From contig OX465599.1 of assembly GCA_950022295.1 (NCBI GenBank), positions 274,867,501 to 274,931,500 of the forward strand: a DNA stretch of 64,000 bases. Direction: 5' to 3'. The notes under the pieces are model-generated. The model was not told the DNA's origin. It searched no databases and was given only the letters and a program-made list of their open reading frames with translations. The position numbers were made by a program, and so were the translations under genes. Source of the stretch: Bromus sterilis. Its lineage: Eukaryota > Streptophyta > Magnoliopsida > Poales > Poaceae. Numbering within the stretch: position 1 is the first letter of the stretch; every line of letters begins with the position of its first letter. This document shows positions 57,731 to 64,000 of this stretch, one piece after another.

Positions 57731-58492
57731 ATGGAAAACAACAAAAATATTATGAGAGAGCTTTATGAGCTCTACCTTGAGTTGGGACATGAAGTGTTTG
57801 AAGAGAAAATCAAAAAGCCTATGGAGCTTTACTATTTGCACAACATTCATGATAGTAGTAATGTTATTTGCATGTCTTCTTTGAATACTTTTGATGCTAA
57901 TGATATGCAAAGCTATAAGCTTGGGGATGCTACGTTTGATGAAGATGATCTTTTTAGCCCCCCAAGTTTTGATGAGGAAATTTATTTTGATGATTCTTTG
58001 CTTCCTATCTATGATGATTATTGTGATGACACTTATGCTATAAATAATGAATGTTTGGAAGTGTATCATGGTAAGAATGATTCATGTGATAGCTATTTTC
58101 TTGAGTTTGCTCCCACTATTACTAATGAGAAGGATTTTGCTTACGTGGAGAGTAACAAATTTTCTATGCTTGTGGATCATGATAAGAATTTTTTATGTGA
58201 TACTTATATTGTTGAGTTTATTCATGATCCCACTGAAAATTCTTATGAGAGGGGAACATATGCTTATAGATATTTCAATAATATCGAGTTCCCTCTCTTT
58301 ATGTTGAAAGTGTTGAAGTTGCACTTGTTTTGCCTTCCTATGCTAATATCTTTATGCTTCAATGAGTTATTCCTCTATAATATCCCTTTGCATAGGAAGC
58401 ATGTTAGACTTAAATGTGTTTGGTATTTGCTTCTTGATGCTCTATTTTGTTCTTCAACTCTTATTCCTACGAGAGCATTACTAAAATCTTAA
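57731..58492 (+). CDS. ORF of element A, 253 codons, function unknown
   Basis: The Met start MENNKNIMRELYELYLELGH lies about 80 bases after the primer site, and the frame is uninterrupted to a stop at 58490-58492. The product is rich in Asp, Glu, Tyr and Phe in its first 180 residues (for example DEDDLFSPPSFDEEIYFDD). It then turns hydrophobic after residue 190 (FMLKVLKLHLFCLPMLISLC), where a membrane segment is conceivable. There is no zinc knuckle, protease or RT motif. The first 27 residues recur at 62990-63070 in the next internal region, which supports real conservation of the start. It may be a diverged gag-like or accessory protein of a non-autonomous family; I do not recognise it. Confidence 0.55.
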   Translation: MENNKNIMRELYELYLELGHEVFEEKIKKPMELYYLHNIHDSSNVICMSSLNTFDANDMQSYKLGDATFDEDDLFSPPSFDEEIYFDDSLLPIYDDYCDDTYAINNECLEVYHGKNDSCDSYFLEFAPTITNEKDFAYVESNKFSMLVDHDKNFLCDTYIVEFIHDPTENSYERGTYAYRYFNNIEFPLFMLKVLKLHLFCLPMLISLCFNELFLYNIPLHRKHVRLKCVWYLLLDALFCSSTLIPTRALLKS

Positions 58493-61322
58493 GCCTATCT
58501 TTATGGCTATAAAGAAAGAGCTCTAGGGAGACAACCCTTGTTATCTTTACTTTGAGTTTTTACTTTCTGTTTTTAGTGGTCTTGATGATTGTTACTACTG
58601 TAGCAACATCATTGTATCTTTACTTTTCAAGCTTGGTGCCAATTATAGCCTCATATGAAAAGGGAAGTGAAAGTTGTGACATGCTGTCCAGAAAACAGAT
58701 TCTGTCCTCGTGACGGGAAAAATCATAGCAAAATCCCAGTTCATCTTTTTGAGCTGAATTTTTTACACAGCGTGCTCTATACAATCACGGAACTTTCGTA
58801 TGTTCTGAGTTTTTTGATTCAAGTTGCAGAAGTACCCCTAAAAAATTCTTTACTACCTGCTTTTCTGTTTTTCACAGATTCTGCCACATTTTGTCTCTCC
58901 TAACTTTTGCAAACCTTAAGCTTGCTTTTTCTTTGCAAAAACCTTTTGGAAATCTTGAGAAACAGTAGCTCTTCAAGAATATCTTTATATCCAGTGGGAA
59001 AAATTATTTATTAAGGGTACTAACCTCTCTAATCAGCTTATGATGAGTTATGTATGAAGGGAGTTTTCAAGTGTGCGATGGAAGATGATGAAAGAAGATC
59101 CGGGAGTGTCAAGCGCTCAAGCTTGGGGATGCACCCATGCATCCCCAATAAATATTCAAGGAGACTCAAGCGTCTAAGCTTGGGGATGCCCCCGTGCATC
59201 CCCTTCTCCATCAACAATCATCACTTCGTCCTTCGTCTCACTATATTTTTATCACTTCATGCGTTCTGTGCTATGCTTGGAGCGTCTCGCTCTTAGGTTT
59301 AATTTTTAATTTTCTTTAGCTTTGATTGCTGTTCATAACAAGTTAGATCCCGTCTTACTTTGCGTGGGAGAGAAACAAGCTCCACTTTCAAAATCTAGAA
59401 CACATCATAGGATTCTTCATGCCTATCTTTTTGCTGTTATGTGTTCTTTATTTTTTCGTAGCTACTACCATGTTTAGTTTTAGTCTTAGTTTGCCTTTAG
59501 CAAGAGCCTTGGCTTTTGTTTAGTTTATTGCTGGAACTCTCTTTAGTTTTCATGTTTATCTTTTCAAGAGAGTTGGTTGTTGCACTGAGTTGTGTCTTGT
59601 TTGAGAGTAGGTAATTGAGGCTGCTATTCAATTTTAGTAGTAACTTGCAATAGTTTTGAGGTCTTGATGTGAGTAATGTTTGAACTTTTGGTGTCAAGAG
59701 CTCTAGACTATTAGTGATAGGTGTCGTATTTTGGGCAATCCGTGTTTATTTTCAAAAACCTACAAGAATAGTTGAGAACTCTAGCTACTAGATGGATCGC
59801 TAATCTTTGGAGGGATCGGATATCAGAGTACACTCACGTACCATGAGTCGAGGATGCGCAAGGATAACCAAACCCCCATACACTCCTCCTCGGGGTACTT
59901 GTCTCTTTGTGAAACCTCCTTATTAGATTGAGAGTTACCGATAATAAGTGCATGAGTTCTTCGGACTAATGTAAGTATTGAAAGTTGACACTTCCACCTC
60001 CTCATATTTGCTAGCCTCTCATGTGCCGTGCATTGTCTTCTTCTCACTCCGAGAGTTGGAGTCCACCTTCGCCGGTACATCCAAACCCTTGGCATGATAA
60101 GCTCTGTCATCATAAACCTCCTTATATCTTTCCTCAAAACAGTCACCATACCTACCTATCAAGGCATTTCCATAGCCTTTCCAAGATACATTGCCATGCA
60201 ACATCCACCTCTTCATGACTTGATCTTCATGTCATACATGTTCCTGCTACACTGGCAGAGGCATACATTGCATACATCATGATAGCTACATCTTCTTTAT
60301 GATTTGAGTACCTTGTAAAGTGTGAAAGATCTTCTATACCCTCTTGTAAATTAGAGTGTTGCCCTTAAGTGAGGAAAAGATCCCAAAGTGGACAAAATAA
60401 AAGATCCCAAAGAGGACAAATGAGAGTTAAATAGAAAGAGCCATTGAGGCCACCAAAAAAATACAAAAAAATAGAAAAAAGAGAAAAAGAAAAATAAAAA
60501 GAGAGAAGGGGGCACACTACTATTCCTTTTGAGAGATCCACACTAGTACTTCATCCTCTATCCCTTGTACTCCATAGAGATTATCATCATGCATATAGCT
60601 ATGTGGGGACCTTCACACTATAGAACTTGGCTTGTATATTCCAATGATGAGCCTCCTCAAACGAGCTCTAGGTCTTCTTGAGAAAGCAAGTTAGGTGCAC
60701 CCCCACTAGTTCCCTTGGAGAGCTTTTAGCTCACATGTGCATCCGTTGCATGCCAATTCCTACTCCTCACATCATATCTATCTTTTGGCTTTCTCTCGCC
60801 TATGATTGTCCTCATTGATGTGAGCCTTTCACAACATTTTTGTCTTCCTCCTCCACCTATTCTCTCTTTGCCATCCTAAGTGTCAACTTTCTTGCTTACG
60901 CTCATCCATTGCATGAGTGCTCAAAAGGTCGAAAAGGAGTGGATCATTTTGACTTGTACCTGACTAGTGGTCTGGGGATGAGTCAAGATAAGATTCCAAA
61001 GAAGACCAAGTGTGAAACTTTAGTAGATTGAGTTCTCAACAAAATTATACTTTCTCTCGTATTCTCATATCCCTTTCTTGCACGCAAACACCATTTGGAG
61101 ACATTCGAGTCACGGACAGCGAGAGCTCTTGCACCTTTATGTTCTTATGTTGCTTGTTTCAATGCTAATATAGACTCTTGCTTGTTAAGACTTGAATTGA
61201 ATTGCATGATTTGATTGCTCTATTTTCAAAGTTCTTATATGGTTCCTAGCATGTCACCATAGAAATTATGCTTGTTATCATTTACCTACTCGAGGACGAG
61301 CAGGAATTAAACTTGGGGATGT
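58493..61322 (+). other. Non-coding 3' interior of element A with polypurine tract
   Basis: Starts ctctagggagacaacccttg-like sequence and continues with blocks shared with 4036-6057 on the left flank. The two hairpin motifs are at 59118-59203. Towards the LTR are a purine-rich stretch (60360-60520) and the terminal tract aattaaacttggggatgt at 61305-61322. The 60524-61320 part is the sequence that element I cut off in the left copy. No ORF here is convincing. Confidence 0.75.
59118..59203 (+). repeat. Paired hairpins preceded by purine-tract-like sequence
   Basis: Two copies of cttggggatgc occur, each followed by a complementary gcatcccc: arms 59125-59132 with 59139-59146, and 59182-59189 with 59196-59203, with loops of six bases. 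Each copy is preceded by ctcaag(c)...aagcttggggatg. The same pair exists at about 4594-4676 with mutations. The loop-proximal text resembles the real polypurine tract at 61310. Confidence 0.75.
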
Positions 61323-62881
61323 TGATACGTCTCAAACGTATCTATAATTTCTGCTTGCTCCATGCATGTTTTGTGTGATATTGCTATGCTTTTGATACAC
61401 TTTCATATCTTTTTATAACATATTTTGGAACTAACCTATTCATGGTTGCAAGAGTGCACAAGTTCTTGTTTTTGTACTTTATGTGTACGAATTACTTGGA
61501 TAAAGGAAAAATCACAAAAAGGAGCCTTGTAGGAGTTGGACTCTAACTCTCCCGAAATCTGTCCCCACCAGACAGGTTTTAAAGATCGCCTCGGAAAGGC
61601 TAGAAGATGGCCTCAAACGGAAAAACTTAAAACTAAAAAGTTGTAGGGAATTTTTTTTCCGGTGAATTTAGATATAAAAGTCGGCCCAATCAGAGTTCGG
61701 ATGCTTCCAGAAACCCATAAATACAGAAGATGTAATCTGGATGACGGGAATCCGAGAGTTATATAAAGAGAGGAAACCTAGGTCAAAGGGCACCACGAAA
61801 ATTCCTCCCCCTTGGCAGCCGTATTGAGGGGGAGATCAATCTCCATAGCAGCACCATCTCCAAGGAAGAAGAAGGGGCCAAGGGTCGCTGCCCACAAAGG
61901 TCGTGGTCGTGGCCGCCGCCGTTGCCGTCTCCTTCATCTCCTCCGGGCTGCACCTCTCCATCAACAACTCTCCCTCTCACCATGTCCATGTGTGAGTAGT
62001 TCCCCTCGGGGCTAAGGCTTATATCTTGATCTATGTGGTTTCTCTCTCTCCCATGATGTGATCTTTGTTGTGATCATAGGCTATGTTAATCTAGGGTGAT
62101 CCCATGATATTTCCCCTTCCTCTATGTATTGTATTAATGTACTCAATTGATCTTATCTAGTATAATCTCCGAGAACAAGGTGACAGCGGCCTATTGGACA
62201 TGGGTTAGAAGAATATTATCATGAGTGATTTTCTCTTTTGTGTGTGGATTGAATATTGAGAGTCTCTTTGTGCTTGTCTTTGACTATCCTTTAGATATGT
62301 TGTGGTGATTGTGGTACTCTCTTTGGATGACCGCGGTGACATTGGGAAATCCATAGATTGAGAACTACGAACTCTGAGGTGTGCTTTTGTAGCCCTACAC
62401 AATTCTCGTCCTCTCTTGACCACAAAGGAATGACCTCCGAGTACGTCTTATGGGAAATATCATGTGATTATACTATGTTAATGTTGTTGGGAGTTGCCAC
62501 TAGTGAAAGTATGAAGCCTAGGCCTTGTTTCCATCATTGTTACACCGTTTGCACTCACTTTTTTTACTTGTTTCTTTGCTGCACTTTTTATTACAGATTT
62601 ATATTACTTCGTTTTATCACACGTATCACCCATATTTTACCATCTCTTCGCCGAACTAGTGCACCTATACAACTCTTAGTTGTATTAGGTGTGTTGGGGA
62701 CACAAGAGACTTCTTGTATCTTAATTGCAGGGTTGCTTGAGAGAGACCATCTTCAACCTCTACTTCCCTGAGTTCGATAAACCTTAGGTCATCCACTTGA
62801 GGGAAATTGTTGTTGTCCTACAAACCTCTGCGCTTGGAGGCCCAACATAGTCTACAAGAATAGAAGCGTGCGTAGACATCA
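61323..62881 (+). mobile_element. Second A-type LTR (1559 bp), promoter intact
   Basis: Starts tgatacgtctcaaacgtatc right after the polypurine tract and ends gcgtagacatca at 62881. It is followed by another primer site and the start of another A-type internal region rather than by a target duplication. Thus it is at once the 3' LTR of the first unit and the 5' LTR of the next. Confidence 0.92.
61760..61767 (+). promoter_or_regulatory. TATA box of the second A-type LTR
   Basis: tatataaa within gagagttatataaagagagg, preceded by ccataaatacagaagatgta. It lies in the segment missing from the first A-type LTR, so only this LTR should drive transcription. Confidence 0.6.
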
Positions 62882-64000
62882 AGATATTTCTGGCGCTGTT
62901 GCCGGGGAAGTAAGTGTTTGAAGGTATATCTTTAGATCTTGCAATTAAATCTTTTCGTTTCTTGTTTTTATTTTCACTAGTTAGGCTTTATGGAAAACAA
63001 CAAAAATATTATGAGAGAGCTTTATGAGCTCTACCTTGAGTTGGGACATGAAGTGTTTGAAGAGAAAATAACATTACTTGTTCTTCTTTCTTTCTTTCTT
63101 TGCAAAAACAACAAAAAGATTTTCTATTTTCTTTTGCTCTCGTTTAAACCTTTTAAAAACCCAAAAAGATTTCCTTTCTCTCTTTAGTTTGCTTTGTTTT
63201 CAGAGTTCAGCTCGAGTCCGTGATGGCATTTGATAATATTTCCCACGTTCAATCGTGCAAGTGACCAGGCAGTAATGTGGAAGATCGGTGGAAGGGAAGC
63301 AACAAGGAAAACCGGTATGAACTCTTCTTGTTTCTACTTTTTTACATATGTCTGTACTTATGATCTAGAGACCAGCTTGTAGCGACATAGTGCTATGTTT
63401 ACAATGCTTTCCCAGTGTTCATGCTTTCCTTGTGGCTAGTCTCAAATAGATAGAGTAAATAATGTGTTGTTGAAATGATTTATATGCATTGCATCGTTCA
63501 TGGTTTGGCATACTGAAGTGGTATTTCCCTTCGGAGAATTTTTGGATTGACTTGGCACATGTTCACACATGTTTATGACTAAAAAGTCTATTATGCCTTG
63601 ATGATCTTTTTGTTTCACAATAGTTATATCACTTTCATGCCCGATTCAATGTTGCTTTGTCGCTCTGCATGATTATGACAGTTATTGCTCTCTAGTTGGT
63701 CGCTTCCCAGTCTTTTGCTAGCCTTCACTCACAATAAGCGGAATTCTGCTTGTGCATCCAAAATCCTTGAAACCAGTTATTCCATTTGAGTCCACCATAC
63801 CTACCTATATGTGGTATTTACCGTCCACTCCTAACTTAGACTATCATGTGCCATCTCGAAATTTATTCGAAAGCTTCCCTTTTGTAACCGTACAAGCTCA
63901 TGGTGCGGTGAGGGGAAATCAGTATCTTGCATGCCAAAAATATTTTGATGGAAGTTTTAACTAGTCAAGTAAAAAATATGAGAGTTACACCTCCACCATA
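62882..64000 (+). other. Start of a second A-type interior, divergent after 63070
   Basis: The primer site (62891-62908), the leader and the first 27 codons of the A ORF (from 62990) match the first unit. After gaagagaaaat at about 63070 the sequence differs completely and the frame runs into T-rich text, stopping at 63187. The rest, to the window end, has no domain I recognise; a 70-codon frame at 63752-63964 is unsupported. It may be a deletion derivative or a related family. Confidence 0.7.

Noticed and set aside
60840..61031. 63-codon frame with a signal-peptide-like start
   Set aside because: It lies in the non-coding 3' interior of element A, is very short, and I have no second copy for comparison.

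Overview
This window looks like intergenic, repeat-dense DNA from a large-genome grass, most likely a member of the Triticeae (wheat, barley, rye or Aegilops). That assignment is an inference. It rests on the LTR types seen: gypsy LTRs beginning TGATACGTC, each followed by a tRNA-Asp primer site; copia LTRs beginning TGTTGG(A/G)(A/T)ATGTGCCC; kilobase-scale LTRs beginning TGTAACA; and a Cassandra element. I find no convincing host protein-coding gene, no tRNA gene and no host rRNA gene. Nearly every long reading frame is retrotransposon gag/pol, broken gag/pol, or a chance frame inside a GC-rich LTR leader.

The layout is a nest of LTR retrotransposons that can be resolved by target-site duplications (TSDs). 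Letters are my own labels, not database names. Left flank (1-11729, + strand): end of an A-type LTR (1-826), then the 3' part of a B-type LTR (827-1962), a decayed Athila-like gag (2106-3204), an unclassified insertion with tandem repeats (3205-4035), and A-like 3' internal sequence (4036-6057). This is interrupted by element I (6058-11729), which has a 3.7 kb 5' LTR, a 1.8 kb non-coding interior and a truncated 3' LTR. Centre: element C (minus-strand gypsy of Athila type, 3' LTR 11895-13407, pol to 19116) carries a complete 689-bp Cassandra TRIM in its integrase (16769-17457, TSD GTACT). C is interrupted by element D (minus-strand copia, 3' LTR 19117-20789). D's gag is interrupted by element E (plus-strand degenerate copia, 24355-45394, TSD TCAAC). 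E is interrupted by element G (plus-strand chromovirus-like gypsy with 4.37 kb LTRs, 26730-40613, TSD GTTTG). D's leader holds a minus-strand solo LTR H (46302-50228, TSD GTGCC) and then element F (plus-strand Athila-like gypsy, from 50558).

Right flank: F carries gag-protease and a second ORF, with no recognisable RT or integrase, and is interrupted at 56166 by an A-type element. The A region reads LTR - internal - LTR - internal (56166-64000) and leaves the window. A's only sizeable ORF (57731-58492) matches no domain I recognise. The 5' halves of C and D, and the far side of F, should lie to the right of this window.

No autonomous, intact element is evident. G is the best preserved, but it has two in-frame stops, a frameshift and a catalytic Asp-to-Asn change in RT motif A. 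D has in-frame stops and frameshifts throughout. Several elements (A, E, I, Cassandra) are non-autonomous and would have depended on proteins supplied in trans. I saw no evidence of a wholly new biological system. The points most worth following up are the Cassandra 5S-type promoter pair, the tandem A arrangement with a promoter-deleted LTR, the duplicated hairpin/purine-tract motif of A, the palindromic tandem array at 3205-3301, and the internal copies of LTR-leader-like GC-rich sequence ahead of the second ORFs of C and F.
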